This document shows positions 32,012-41,232 of a DNA stretch of 64,000 nt, piece by piece. Below the pieces are notes generated by a model. It saw only the letters and a program-made list of their open reading frames with translations. It did not search any database and was not told the DNA's origin. The DNA is from Candidatus Fluviicola riflensis. Lineage in GTDB: Bacteria > Bacteroidota > Bacteroidia > Flavobacteriales_D > Crocinitomicaceae. A program made the position numbers and the translations under genes. The stretch covers positions 2,468,641 to 2,532,640 of the forward strand of contig CP022585.1 of the NCBI GenBank assembly GCA_002243285.1, written 5' to 3'. Every line of letters starts with the position of its first letter. Within the stretch, counting starts at the first letter, position 1.

Positions 32012-32869
32012 ATGAGTTGGCTTAAAAACTTCATCAAATACCATTTCGTCAAGAGTATTCACCGCGATAAATTGCATCCGTCTATTGGTATTCAGCAGCG
32101 TCAGCTGATGCAGCAATATTTGGTGTGCAAACAAAACAAACAGCTTCCCGATATCAAAACAACCGGTTTCAAAGTGTTTTCGCAATTTGAAGAAGATGGT
32201 ATTCTGCTGTACCTTTTCTCCATTATAGGTGAAGGAAGCAAAACGTTTATTGAAATTGGCGCCAATGACGGCATCAACAGCAATTGCAGTAATCTGGCCG
32301 TCCATTTCGGGTGGAGCGGGTTGTTTTTTGAAGGCGATCCAAACCTCATCAAACGCGGAAGAAAGTTCTATTCTAAAATCCCGACGCCGTATCATCCGAA
32401 ACCGGCCTACGTTCAGGCAATTATCAAACGCGAAAACATCAACGAACTCATTTCCAAAAACGGACTTTCGGGCGACATCGAATTGTTATCGATCGACATC
32501 GACGGAAACGATTACTGGGTGTGGGACGCTATTGAATCCGTTTCACCAAAAGTAGTAGTGATTGAAACGCATACCGAATTCGGCACCAATAACATTGTGG
32601 TTCCGTACGATCCGAATTATATGTACCCGGGCAAGCATCCGATTTACCACGGTGCTTCGGTGATTGCGATGAACAAACTGGCACAGAAAAAAGGCTATCG
32701 GTTGGTGGCAGCTAGCGATTTGGGAATCAACCAGGTTTTCCTGCGCAACGATTTAGCGGTGGATGAAATCCCGGCAATCGATCCTGCTTCAACTTTATGG
32801 CATCCGCAAACTATTGCCGGATTTCAGTCGTTTGAAGTCATCAAAGATTGGGACTATTTAGAAGGATAA
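32012..32869 (+). CDS. FkbM-like methyltransferase domain protein
   Basis: 285 residues. A Rossmann-like SAM-binding region is seen in FIEIGANDGINSNCSNLAVHF and GLFFEGDPNLIKRG (about 85-120), and ELLSIDIDGNDYWVWDAI (about 155-172) matches the acidic motif of FkbM-type methyltransferases. The N-terminal 80 residues hold SQFEEDGILLYLFSIIG, also typical of this subgroup. Substrate unknown; FkbM relatives modify polyketides or sugars. TATCTTCG ends 4 nt before the ATG. It is followed after 3 bp by a hydrolase gene. Confidence 0.75.
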   Translation: MSWLKNFIKYHFVKSIHRDKLHPSIGIQQRQLMQQYLVCKQNKQLPDIKTTGFKVFSQFEEDGILLYLFSIIGEGSKTFIEIGANDGINSNCSNLAVHFGWSGLFFEGDPNLIKRGRKFYSKIPTPYHPKPAYVQAIIKRENINELISKNGLSGDIELLSIDIDGNDYWVWDAIESVSPKVVVIETHTEFGTNNIVVPYDPNYMYPGKHPIYHGASVIAMNKLAQKKGYRLVAASDLGINQVFLRNDLAVDEIPAIDPASTLWHPQTIAGFQSFEVIKDWDYLEG

Positions 32870-32872
32870 GCG

Positions 32873-33874
32873 ATGAAACAATTGCTTTTTATAACCTGCT
32901 GCCTGATCCTGTTCAACAACTGGTCACAAAGCTATCAACCTGATATCCTGGGGAATGGTTTTGAGCAATTGACGATCAATCAACCCGACGATTACGAAGG
33001 AAAAGTCACCTGCACCTTGATCCGCAAAAAGGCAGAAACTCCTACTCAAAAAGCGGTGCTTTACGTTCACGGATACAACGATTATTTTTTCCAGTCCGAG
33101 CTCGCTAATTGGTACAATGCAAACGGTTATCACTTCTATGCCGTTGATCTGCGCAAATACGGACGTTCCATTCTTCCTCATCAGAAAATGAACAATGCGC
33201 GCGATCTGACGGAATATTTCGCTGATTTGGATACCGCACTTCGACTCATTCAGGCTGAAGGAAACACGACAGTATTATTGAACGGACATTCCAACGGTGG
33301 ATTGATTTGTACGTATTATGCACAACAACATCCCAACAGCCCGCTTTTCCATGGAATGTTCCTCAATAGCCCGTTTTTCGAGTTCAATGAATCAGGTTTC
33401 AAGCGAAAAATCGGAGTTCCGTTCATTTCAAAACGCGCCTTAAAGAAACCCAACAAGCTGAAAAAAGGTGGTTTCACCAAATGGTACGGACACAGTTTAC
33501 ATGTTTCAGAACACGGCCAATGGGACTATAATCTCACATGGAAACCGCACGTTCCTCCCTTGGCCAATTACGGTTTGATCAGGGCGCTTCATTTAGCCCA
33601 ATTAGCTATTCAGAACGGCGATGAAATTACTGTTCCTGTGATCGTGATCTTTTCCATGAAATCTGTTTACCCCAAAAAATGGAGTGATGTATTGTATGAA
33701 GGCGATGCCATTCTGAACGTGAATGATATTCAACGAATCAGTAAATTACTCAACTGCAAGTCGATGAATACCATTCAGATGGATGGGCTTTTGCACGATG
33801 TCGTTTTATCGCCACACGAAGTGAAAGTGGAAATGTATCGCAAGCTGGGGAATTGGCTAAAAACACAACTCTGA
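32873..33874 (+). CDS. secreted alpha/beta hydrolase (serine aminopeptidase S33-like)
   Basis: 333 residues. Signal peptide MKQLLFITCCLILFNNWSQS. Fold motifs: AVLYVHGYNDYFFQ (oxyanion HG), FYAVDLRKYGRSIL, nucleophile elbow LLNGHSNGGLI (Ser about 139), and a C-terminal LHDVVLSPHE with the presumed catalytic His. The pattern is that of monoacylglycerol-lipase/S33-type hydrolases. Exported to the periplasm or surface; substrate unknown. It starts 3 bp after the FkbM-like gene. Confidence 0.82.
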   Translation: MKQLLFITCCLILFNNWSQSYQPDILGNGFEQLTINQPDDYEGKVTCTLIRKKAETPTQKAVLYVHGYNDYFFQSELANWYNANGYHFYAVDLRKYGRSILPHQKMNNARDLTEYFADLDTALRLIQAEGNTTVLLNGHSNGGLICTYYAQQHPNSPLFHGMFLNSPFFEFNESGFKRKIGVPFISKRALKKPNKLKKGGFTKWYGHSLHVSEHGQWDYNLTWKPHVPPLANYGLIRALHLAQLAIQNGDEITVPVIVIFSMKSVYPKKWSDVLYEGDAILNVNDIQRISKLLNCKSMNTIQMDGLLHDVVLSPHEVKVEMYRKLGNWLKTQL

Positions 33875-34233
33875 AAGTTTGAACAAGTTAGGAACCATTC
33901 ATTCGTGCAAAGCCACAATTCAAACATTCAATTTGGAAAAACACTCTAACCTTTTGAAAATCAAACTATCCATTCATTAATTCCGTTAATTTTGCTTTCA
34001 TAACCGAATACACTATTCATGAAATCTGTTTTTTTCATGGGTTATTTTACTGCATCAGCGCGACTGATTTGCACGTGATTCAGATTGTATGGGGATTTTC
34101 ATCACCCGAAAACATTCGATTCACCTGTTTTTCAATTATGTTGATGTTGCATCAGCGTGTGCCCGGTTACCACTATCACTGAACGGAGAAAGCCGAAAAT
34201 CCGATCCAAGAGTAGGCACAAATAATCACTATT
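33875..34233. other. non-coding gap / probable long leader
   Basis: A TAATTTTG box (33987-33994) could start transcription near 34000, giving a leader of about 230 nt before the gene at 34234. A 19-codon frame (34020-34079) starting MKSVFFMGYFTASARLICT lies in it; whether it is translated is unknown. No structured RNA family recognised. Confidence 0.45.
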
Positions 34234-34572
34234 ATGGCACGTTTAATCGTAAACGCCCTTTCCGAAGACACAATTGCTGCTCCGGGAAACACAAACACAA
34301 ACTACATTGTAGTTTCAGTAACAGATGCTAACGGAGTACCTGTAACAGGTCTAGGCATCGCTAATTTTGCAGTAACTCCGATCATTGTTGGTCCGGGTGG
34401 ATCAACTGGAAGTACTTCGTCTGTAACTGGCGGAAGCTTGCCGGGAACGTATCTGGTAAGAGTAATTCCAACTGCGGGACAAACCTGGAAAGCAGGAGTC
34501 TATATATTCGCAGTAGCCGTTACAAGTGGCGCCAATCGCGGACAAAACCTGTGTAGCGTTTTAATGGATTAA
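34234..34572 (+). CDS. 112-residue beta-sandwich-like hypothetical protein
   Basis: No signal peptide (starts MARLIVNALSEDTIAAPGN). Sequence is strand-forming and Gly/Thr/Val-rich, with NYIVVSVTDANGVPVTGL, a GPGGSTGSTSSVTGGS turn and PGTYLVRVIPTAGQTW, resembling an Ig-like or big-domain module (bacterial Ig-like domain about 5-105). It has a single Cys near the C-terminus. Not assigned to a family. It has a good terminator and probably a long leader, so it seems to be an independently expressed gene. Unusual in being a lone Ig-like module without export signal. Confidence 0.6.
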   Translation: MARLIVNALSEDTIAAPGNTNTNYIVVSVTDANGVPVTGLGIANFAVTPIIVGPGGSTGSTSSVTGGSLPGTYLVRVIPTAGQTWKAGVYIFAVAVTSGANRGQNLCSVLMD

Positions 34573-34598
34573 TCCGTTCAAGTACGGTTTAGCAGGAA

Positions 34599-34630
34599 GG
34601 ATGTTTGTTTTCGGGCAGGCATCCTTTTTT
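34599..34630 (+). terminator. terminator of the Ig-like hypothetical gene
   Basis: Stem GGATGTTTG/CAGGCATCC (two G-T pairs), loop of 8 nt, then TTTTTT. Confidence 0.75.
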
Positions 34631-34717
34631 GGTGAGAATTTGAAGCCACTGATTTTGTTTGACACAAATCATCCTGAGGCTGACACGGTACCGCAGATTT
34701 TCTTAGATAAATCACTA

Positions 34718-34868
34718 AGTCCCGTAGAGACGTAATATGGTAACGACAGCCCTACTCTAAGCATTTACCCCGTAGGAGTAAGACATACAAATGTTGATAT
34801 CCCATCCCTACGGGATGGATTAAAAAGGGTATGATCTGCTTATTACCATATCACGTCCCTACGGGACT
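34718..34868. repeat. four-hairpin inverted-repeat element, copy 2
   Basis: Left arm AGTCCCGTAGAGACGTAATA with TGGTAA; right arm TTACCATATCACGTCCC with TACGGGACT. Inner stem-loops TTACCCC-GTAGGAGTAAG and CCATCCC-TAC-GGGATGG. The interior matches the reverse complement of copy 1 at 17606-17755. Confidence 0.8.
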
Positions 34869-34969
34869 ATACGAATACCTGATTATCCTTTTATATGTAA
34901 AATTTCATATCATATGTAGCAAAAAGAAATACATCCATTATTACTATCTTTCCCCAAAAATCCCGATTT

Positions 34970-35419
34970 ATGAACAGTTTATTTTCCAAAGAACATGTTG
35001 AAGCGCTCATTGAACGTATTCAACAATTAACACCGGAGCATCAGGCGCAGTGGGGAAAAATGAATGTTAGTCAGATGCTGGCCCACTGCTCTTCCACGAT
35101 GGAGGTTGCCCGCGACCAAAAACACCTCAAGCGTATGATGATCGGCTATCTATTGGGCGGATTGCTCAAAAAGCACTTTTACAACGATTCGCCGGTGAAG
35201 AAAAACAATCCGACTCATCCTTATTTCGTGCACACCGATACAAATGAACTGGAAGTTGAAAAAGAACATTTAATCAATCATTTGCGTTCATTTCAGGAAG
35301 GCGGGACAACCAAATGCACCAAACAATCGCATGCCTTTTTTGGTAAATTGACCGAAGAACAATGGGCGATGGGAATGTATAAACACACTTCTCATCATTT
35401 AGAACAATTCGGAGTTTAA
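34970..35419 (+). CDS. DUF1569 (DinB-like) protein
   Basis: 149 residues. The helical DinB-like fold is suggested by KMNVSQMLAHCSSTMEVA (conserved His) and the C-terminal KHTSHHLEQFGV; the order and spacing match DUF1569. DinB-like proteins are metal-binding four-helix bundles, some acting as thiol transferases; His residues in HCSS and THHxxQF-type positions (here TSHHLEQF) support a metal site. Cytoplasmic. It is 2 bp before the O-methyltransferase gene, so both form one unit. Confidence 0.8.
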   Translation: MNSLFSKEHVEALIERIQQLTPEHQAQWGKMNVSQMLAHCSSTMEVARDQKHLKRMMIGYLLGGLLKKHFYNDSPVKKNNPTHPYFVHTDTNELEVEKEHLINHLRSFQEGGTTKCTKQSHAFFGKLTEEQWAMGMYKHTSHHLEQFGV

Positions 35420-35421
35420 TC

Positions 35422-36063
35422 ATGGAATTTATTGCGCAGGAATTAGACGACTATGTTTGCAAACATACAAGTCCGGAGAACGAGCTTTTAGCGAAACTGA
35501 ACCGTGAGACGCATCTGAAAATCATGCAACCACGTATGTTGAGCGGGCATTTCCAGGGACGTGTATTAAGTATGCTTTCACACATGATCCATCCGGAACG
35601 CATTCTTGAAATTGGCACATATACGGGTTACTCAGCGCTTTGTCTGGCGGAAGGATTAACCGAAACCGGTAAACTCATTACAATCGATGTCAATGCGCAG
35701 CTGGAATCATTTGTGCGTGAACAATTTAAAAAAAGCGAACTCAACTCAAAAATCGATTTTCGGATTGCCAATGCCATGGAATTGATTCCGCAACTCGACG
35801 AACAATTCGACATTGTGTTCATTGATGCCGATAAACAGAATTACATCAATTACTACCACCTGGTATTCGATAAAGTAAAAAAAGGCGGATATATTTTGGC
35901 AGACAACGTGCTTTGGTCGGGAAAAGTGACCGGCGATTACGAAAAGCTGGACAAAGACACACGATTACTCATGGATTTTAACAAGCTTGTTCAGGAAGAT
36001 GAACGTGTGGAAAATGTATTGCTACCTATCCGGGATGGGATAATGATTGCCCGGAAGATCTGA
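35422..36063 (+). CDS. class I SAM-dependent O-methyltransferase (caffeoyl-CoA OMT-like)
   Basis: 213 residues. Motif I LEIGTYTGYSALCLAEGL (about 62-79), motif II KLITIDVN, post-motif region IDFRIANAMELIP, metal-binding DIVFIDADKQNYINYY (about 131-146) and ILADNVLWSGKV. This is the cation-dependent O-methyltransferase family 3 pattern at full length. It methylates catechol-type or related hydroxyl groups; natural substrate unknown. Downstream of DUF1569 by 2 bp. Confidence 0.9.
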   Translation: MEFIAQELDDYVCKHTSPENELLAKLNRETHLKIMQPRMLSGHFQGRVLSMLSHMIHPERILEIGTYTGYSALCLAEGLTETGKLITIDVNAQLESFVREQFKKSELNSKIDFRIANAMELIPQLDEQFDIVFIDADKQNYINYYHLVFDKVKKGGYILADNVLWSGKVTGDYEKLDKDTRLLMDFNKLVQEDERVENVLLPIRDGIMIARKI

Positions 36064-36214
36064 ATTTCATGAGTTTCGTGGGCTTTCAGTTCAGCGAGTT
36101 TTTAAGTTCATAAGTTGAACCCGCTAAACGACCTTTCTTCTTCATGTCTAAACAAAAAATGTGTAACCTTAAGCAGAAAAGTACTTTTATCTGGTTGTAA
36201 ACACAACTACATCT

Positions 36215-36811
36215 ATGAAAATAACAAAACAACTCACAGGTGCATTCATTCTTGCAATTGCACTCACACTCGTTTCATTTGATAGCCCAACAGGTTGGTT
36301 TGAAGCGGGAAGCGATCCGGAAAGTTACGATATGGGCATTGATCAGGGAGCCGGTCAAGACGGTAAAAATGCCGCAACTATTAAATCGAAAGTGAAAAAA
36401 ATCAAAGGTTTTGGTACGTTGATGCAGGATTGTTTACCCGATAATTATTGGGGGAAACGTGTTCGAATGTCAGGAATGGTGAAAACACAAGGTGTTTCGG
36501 ATTGGGCCGGCTTGTGGTTTCGTATCGATCAAAAGGATTCTGACCGTGATCTCGGTTTTGACAATATGCACGATGGCAAAAAAGACAGATCGATCAAAGG
36601 AACCACCGATTGGAAGAGGTACGAAATTGTGCTGGATGTTCCGGTAAACGCTTCTAATCTTGCCTATGGCGCTTTGCTGGTTGGAACAGGTCAAATTTGG
36701 TTTGACGACATTAAGTTTGAAATCGTGGACAATACCGTTCCTACAACCGGAGAAAGCAGTGCGCATCTGATGCCTGGTAAAGAACCTGTAAACCTTGATT
36801 TTGAGAAATAA
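36215..36811 (+). CDS. secreted galactose-binding-like domain protein
   Basis: 198 residues. Signal MKITKQLTGAFILAIALTLVSFDS, then a jelly-roll-like domain (about 27-175): GWFEAGSDPESYDMGID, GTLMQDCLPDNYWGKRVRMSG, WAGLWFRIDQ and IWFDDIKFEIVD, as in carbohydrate-binding-like modules attached to regulators and hydrolases. The C-terminal tail MPGKEPVNLDFEK is a common ending of this module. Here it stands alone. Ligand unknown. A TACTTTTA sequence occurs about 25 nt before the start. Confidence 0.7.
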   Translation: MKITKQLTGAFILAIALTLVSFDSPTGWFEAGSDPESYDMGIDQGAGQDGKNAATIKSKVKKIKGFGTLMQDCLPDNYWGKRVRMSGMVKTQGVSDWAGLWFRIDQKDSDRDLGFDNMHDGKKDRSIKGTTDWKRYEIVLDVPVNASNLAYGALLVGTGQIWFDDIKFEIVDNTVPTTGESSAHLMPGKEPVNLDFEK

Positions 36812-36822
36812 GAAAACACGGT

Positions 36823-38931
36823 CTACTTCATCTTTTCTTTCAGGAACTTTTTGATCTCTTTGTCAGTAGCATAATCATCCGCTTTTTTTCCGAAATCGTC
36901 TTCCAGGTTTACATCAGCGCCTTTGTTGACCAACAACATTGTGAAATCTTTGTTAGATTGCTGAACAGCCAGGAAAAGCAGTGATTGCTTCTGAAAATTA
37001 ACCGGCTGATTGAGATCAAAGCGATAGGTTTCCAGCGCAATCTGCAGCAAATCCAACGACGAAGCTGAGATTGCCAGCGAAGCCATTTTTTTCTGCTCGT
37101 CCGGTGACAAAGGAAGATCGGGATATTTACGCAAAACCTGTAATACAGCCGCGGTATTCTTTGCATTTAGAAACTCGTTGAGCTGTTTTGTTTCTTCGAG
37201 GCGTTTCATCACGGCAACATTCCGCTCTTCGGGTGTCATGGCGCCTTTCGTTTTCAGGTAATCGATCACCGGCTGATATTCGGTTTTGATGGCGTATTCT
37301 GCTGCATTCCGATCAAAATAACCAATCACGTTTACATCTGCTTTATTTTCTACCAAAAACTTTACAAAAGGTAAATCTTTCTTTTCGATAGCCTTGATCA
37401 ACACCGGTTCATCAAAATAACAGGCTTGTTCCAAATCAATTTTCTGGGAAATGAGGTATTGCGCCAATTCAAAATCCTGCAACTCAAGTGCCACACACAT
37501 ATAGGTGGCATGCCAATCGTCAACTGCATTTACGTCTGCTCCGTTTTCAAGGAGATAACGAATAATTTGCGGGTTTTTGCATTTCGGACGCTGGCCACTG
37601 CTGTTTTTCGGATTAAAATCGGCACCCTTCGTGCGCAACCATTCCAATAACTGCAGGTTACCAGCCAATGTGGCTTTGTAAACAAGCGTTTCCTTACTTT
37701 TTCCACACGAGTTGATACTCAATCCTTTTCCAAGAAAGATTTCCGTTAACGGTACATCTACCATTGCACCGTTCACTTCCACTAAATAAGACAGCGCATT
37801 CAATCCGTCATTGTTGACCTGTGCACAATTCGCACCACGGTCGATCAGCAATTTCACCCGTTCGCTTTTATTCAACGAAGCTGCTTTTAACAATACTGTA
37901 TTTCCTGTATGATCGGCATGATCAAGATTGACTTTGCGCTGTAAAAATAAATCGAACAAGGCAGGATTGTCATTCCTGTTGGCATAGAATAAAGCTGTTT
38001 CTCCGAGATTGTTCTCGAACTCAAGATTTGCAGTTTGATCAAGCAGTTGTGTGACAAGTGTCAAATTCTGCGATTTGCACGCCAGCATCAGCGCATTTTC
38101 ATTGGCGGCTGAAACCGAATTCACATCCAGTTTTAATTCCCTGATCGCATAATCGATCATGAGTTGATCACCGTTTTCAATGGCTAACAATAAGGCATTT
38201 TTTCCGTCTTCGTCTACGGCAGATTTTGTAGCTCCGCTTGACAAAGCAAGCGCTGCTATCGATTGGTTCGATTCTTTAATTGCACGTATAAAAACGACAT
38301 TTGCATCGGCACCAAGCGGTAACAATTGTTTGATCAGTTCATCGCGTTTATATGTGAACGCAAAGTTGACCGCTTCATCAATCTTTACGCCGTTTCGCAC
38401 AAGGAAAATGGCCACTTCATCATGGTTGTTCATCACAGCTGCCTCAATGGGCGAAATGTAATATTTACGAAACAATCCCGGTTTCCGTTTTTGGGAAACG
38501 TTGACAGAAAAGCCTTCCTGTACTAAAAATTTCACCACATTCAGGTGTCCGTATTCACTGGCTGCCAACACTGCTTCGGAATCTGTGAAACCATAATCGC
38601 GCAGGATTTCGATCCATGAAAGATCATTTTTCTCGCAAGCATCGTAAAATCCGTTACGGCCTGTCGCTCCCTTTTGCAATAAGTAAAGCGCAATGTCTTT
38701 GTAATAGTTCGAAACGGCCAATTCAACCGGTTCAACATGCCACATATCGCCTGTTTGAAAATCGGCGCCTGATTCAACCAAACGCTTTACTTCTTTCAGG
38801 TTATTCGCTTTTACAGCTTTGAAGACGGGTGTTTCTTCTTCCTGAGCAATGAGTGAAAAAGTCATTAACAACGTCAAAAAACACAAGGTGAAATGACGTA
38901 AACGGATCGTTGAAAGTAAACTTTGTTTCAT
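36823..38931 (-). CDS. exported ankyrin-repeat protein
   Basis: 702 residues. Signal sequence (about 1-29, FTLCFLTLLMTFSLIAQ), followed by some 16 ankyrin-like repeats of about 33 residues over about 32-690 (for instance EDGKNALLLAIENGDQLMIDYAI, DHTGNTVLLKAASLNKSERV, NSGADxN-like ENGADVNAVDDWHATYM). Repeats form a solenoid for protein binding; partner unknown. A central segment (about 560-620) is degenerate. Converges on the gene at 36215 with 11 bp between stops. Confidence 0.85.
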   Translation of the reverse strand: MKQSLLSTIRLRHFTLCFLTLLMTFSLIAQEEETPVFKAVKANNLKEVKRLVESGADFQTGDMWHVEPVELAVSNYYKDIALYLLQKGATGRNGFYDACEKNDLSWIEILRDYGFTDSEAVLAASEYGHLNVVKFLVQEGFSVNVSQKRKPGLFRKYYISPIEAAVMNNHDEVAIFLVRNGVKIDEAVNFAFTYKRDELIKQLLPLGADANVVFIRAIKESNQSIAALALSSGATKSAVDEDGKNALLLAIENGDQLMIDYAIRELKLDVNSVSAANENALMLACKSQNLTLVTQLLDQTANLEFENNLGETALFYANRNDNPALFDLFLQRKVNLDHADHTGNTVLLKAASLNKSERVKLLIDRGANCAQVNNDGLNALSYLVEVNGAMVDVPLTEIFLGKGLSINSCGKSKETLVYKATLAGNLQLLEWLRTKGADFNPKNSSGQRPKCKNPQIIRYLLENGADVNAVDDWHATYMCVALELQDFELAQYLISQKIDLEQACYFDEPVLIKAIEKKDLPFVKFLVENKADVNVIGYFDRNAAEYAIKTEYQPVIDYLKTKGAMTPEERNVAVMKRLEETKQLNEFLNAKNTAAVLQVLRKYPDLPLSPDEQKKMASLAISASSLDLLQIALETYRFDLNQPVNFQKQSLLFLAVQQSNKDFTMLLVNKGADVNLEDDFGKKADDYATDKEIKKFLKEKMK

Positions 38932-39073
38932 GCAGTAATCATTGGTTGTTCAGATGAATCAAATATCATGCATTTTTTTGTTCCGGAGCGTAACTTTTTA
39001 CCCTTTTTTACGATATAGTTCTTTAGGCATGAATATTGTCTGACACAATTGAATTTTTATAGAACGCAAGCTT

Positions 39074-41128
39074 ATGTTGAAAAACTACTTCCTTTTTTCT
39101 GTTGTTTCCGGTGCATTAATCTTTACTTCTGCTGCTTTTGCGCAGGAAGAAGATCCTTCTTGCTTGCCGCCACCCAAAAAAGCACAGAAATACATCGACG
39201 CAGGTAATAGTGCCAAAACTCCCCAGGAAGCTTCTGATAATTACCAGAAAGCCATTGATGCCGCGCCTGATAACGCAGCTTGTTATTTTGCATTTGGGCA
39301 ATACGCTTACGATATGGGAATGGAATATTTCAAAACCCAGCCCAATCCTGATTTAGGTGAACGCAGTTTTGCAAAAGCGGAAGTGATGCTGAAAAACGCG
39401 ATGGAATACTGCGATGATTACAACTCTGAAATGTTTTACTTGTTGGGAGTCATCAACTATTCGCAATCGGAAATGGAAGATGCCACCAAGTGGTTTGAAA
39501 AGTTTCTCGCCTACAAACATTCGGATAATGCGCGTTATGGTGAAAATTATGCGAAACAGCTTGCGGATGTAAAAGAAGTATTGGCTGAATTGAAAGACGA
39601 GCAGGAAATGATGGCAACCACGGTTCCGTTCAATCCGAAGATGGTCCCGAATGTTTCTTCGCGCGAGTGGGACGAATATTTCCCGATGATTTCACCAGAT
39701 AACGAAGTGATGTTCTTTACGCGTAAAATCAGTCGTGATATTGGTTATACAGCAGGCGGTAGTATGAAAGAGGAATTTACAATTTCAAAACGTAAGAGCG
39801 AAACACAATTATTTGATAGTGGCGAACCATTTCCAAAACCATTCAACGACGGAACATTTACCAGTTACGGCGCGGCATCCATGTCGGTCGATAACAAGGA
39901 AATGATCATGTGCGCCTGCAAGAAGGAAGAAGTGAAAGGCCAGATTTATACGAATTGTGACTTGTATTCTACTACGTTTATGCGCAGCGAAACTGCCAAG
40001 AGTGGCTATGAATGGACACCTCTGGTCAATCTCGGTCCAAAAATCAATACTTCTGACGGATGGGAAGGACAACCTTCGATGTCAGCCGATGGAAACATCT
40101 TGTTTTATACAGCCAACAGAGCAACAACCAAAGACAATGACGTTTTTATGGTGAAACGCAATCCTGACGGAACGTGGGGCGCAGCGGAGCCATTCGATGA
40201 GATCAATACCGACGGAAAAGACAAAAGCCCGTTCCTGCACCAGGATAGCGAAACCTTGTATTTTGTTTCTACAACTTCAGACTCCCGCAAAGGAATGGGT
40301 GGTTTGGATATTTTCTACATGCGTGAAGAAAACGGTGTTTGGTCGAAACCAAAAAACATCGGAAATCCGATCAATACTCCTGAAGACGAATTGGGAATCT
40401 TTGTTTCTACTGACGGCCAACTGGCTTATTATTCGTCGCAGGTTGGCGGAAAATGGGATATCTACGGCTTTGAATTGTACGAAGAAGCCCGTCCGAAAGC
40501 AGTGGCAATCTTAAAAGGTGAATTAAAAGCTCCGGACGGATCACCGATCACCGATGCCACAATCGAAGTAGCTTACGAAAATTCTGATAAAGTAGAAACC
40601 GTAAAAGTAAATGGCGACGATGGTAAATATGCTGTTGTTGTAAAAACAGAAGTGCCGCAGGATATCATGATCAGCGTGAAGAAAGAAGGTGCTGCGTTTG
40701 ATTCGAAACTGATTACCAAAGAAGAAGTTGCTAAAAAAGAAGACCGTGTAAACAACGACCTTGCGGTGAAAGAACTGAAAGTTGGTGAGGCTTACACAAT
40801 CAACGACATCTTGTACGATTACAACTCGGATGAGCTGAAAGATAAATCGAAGTTCATTTTGCGCGAATTTGCCCGTTACATGAAAAGCAACGAGATGATC
40901 GAAATCACGATTCAGGGTCATACCGACAGCGACGGCGACGACGCGAAAAACCTTGATTTATCTGACCGTCGTGCCAAGGGCGTGAAAGACTACCTGGTTT
41001 CTTTGGGAATCGATGAAAATCGTTTGGAAGCCAAAGGTTTGGGCGAAACGCAACCGAAAGTTCCGAATGATAATGCAGAGAACAAAGCAAAAAATCGTCG
41101 CACGGACTTCCTGATTCGTGGGATGTAG
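39074..41128 (+). CDS. OmpA-family outer-membrane protein with TPR and PD40 repeats
   Basis: 684 residues. Signal MLKNYFLFSVVSGALIFTSAAFAQ; TPR-like region (about 40-170); WD40-like PD40 beta-propeller segments (about 200-470: DEYFPMISPDNEVMFFT, WEGQPSMSADGNILFYT, KSPFLHQDSETLYFVS); a carboxypeptidase-regulatory-like domain (about 480-555); and a C-terminal OmpA peptidoglycan-binding domain (about 570-684, IQGHTDSDGDDAKNLDLSDRR, NRRTDFLI). This is the architecture of PorE-like T9SS-associated proteins, whose members bind peptidoglycan and hold the T9SS complex; identity with PorE is a possibility, not established. Confidence 0.82.
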   Translation: MLKNYFLFSVVSGALIFTSAAFAQEEDPSCLPPPKKAQKYIDAGNSAKTPQEASDNYQKAIDAAPDNAACYFAFGQYAYDMGMEYFKTQPNPDLGERSFAKAEVMLKNAMEYCDDYNSEMFYLLGVINYSQSEMEDATKWFEKFLAYKHSDNARYGENYAKQLADVKEVLAELKDEQEMMATTVPFNPKMVPNVSSREWDEYFPMISPDNEVMFFTRKISRDIGYTAGGSMKEEFTISKRKSETQLFDSGEPFPKPFNDGTFTSYGAASMSVDNKEMIMCACKKEEVKGQIYTNCDLYSTTFMRSETAKSGYEWTPLVNLGPKINTSDGWEGQPSMSADGNILFYTANRATTKDNDVFMVKRNPDGTWGAAEPFDEINTDGKDKSPFLHQDSETLYFVSTTSDSRKGMGGLDIFYMREENGVWSKPKNIGNPINTPEDELGIFVSTDGQLAYYSSQVGGKWDIYGFELYEEARPKAVAILKGELKAPDGSPITDATIEVAYENSDKVETVKVNGDDGKYAVVVKTEVPQDIMISVKKEGAAFDSKLITKEEVAKKEDRVNNDLAVKELKVGEAYTINDILYDYNSDELKDKSKFILREFARYMKSNEMIEITIQGHTDSDGDDAKNLDLSDRRAKGVKDYLVSLGIDENRLEAKGLGETQPKVPNDNAENKAKNRRTDFLIRGM

Positions 41129-41150
41129 ACACTGAATTATCAATGGTTAA

Positions 41151-41196
41151 ATTATCAATTATAAAGAAGGACTCCTCGTTCTTTATAATTGATAAT
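41151..41196. repeat. AT-rich palindromic element, copy c (perfect hairpin)
   Basis: 18-bp perfect arms ATTATCAATTATAAAGAA (41151-41168) and its complement (41179-41196) with a 10-nt loop. It could also terminate the OmpA gene. AATTCATAATTCATAATT follows. Confidence 0.8.
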
Positions 41197-41220
41197 TCAT
41201 AATTCATAATTTTTTGTGTT

Positions 41221-41228
41221 TACTTTTG
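41221..41228 (+). promoter_or_regulatory. -7 box TACTTTTG, 4 nt before ATG
   Basis: Exact TAnnTTTG followed by CGCC and the ATG of the methyltransferase gene at 41233; implies a leaderless transcript. Confidence 0.5.
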
Positions 41229-41232
41229 CGCC

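Larger units (their letters stand above)
34573..34969. other. non-coding gap with terminator and repeat
   Basis: Holds a terminator (34599-34630), the sequence ATCATCCTGAGGCTGACACG (34668-34687) shared with 17558-17577, and the second four-hairpin element (34718-34868). No gene visible. Confidence 0.7.

Noticed and set aside
34089-34331. 80-codon plus-strand frame overlapping the start of the Ig-like gene
   Set aside because: Basic, Cys/His-rich random-looking sequence in another frame of the leader and of a better gene.
39074-41128. Calling the OmpA-family protein PorE outright
   Set aside because: The TPR-PD40-CpD-OmpA order agrees with PorE, but several OmpA-family paralogs in Bacteroidetes have this order and no other T9SS gene is near.
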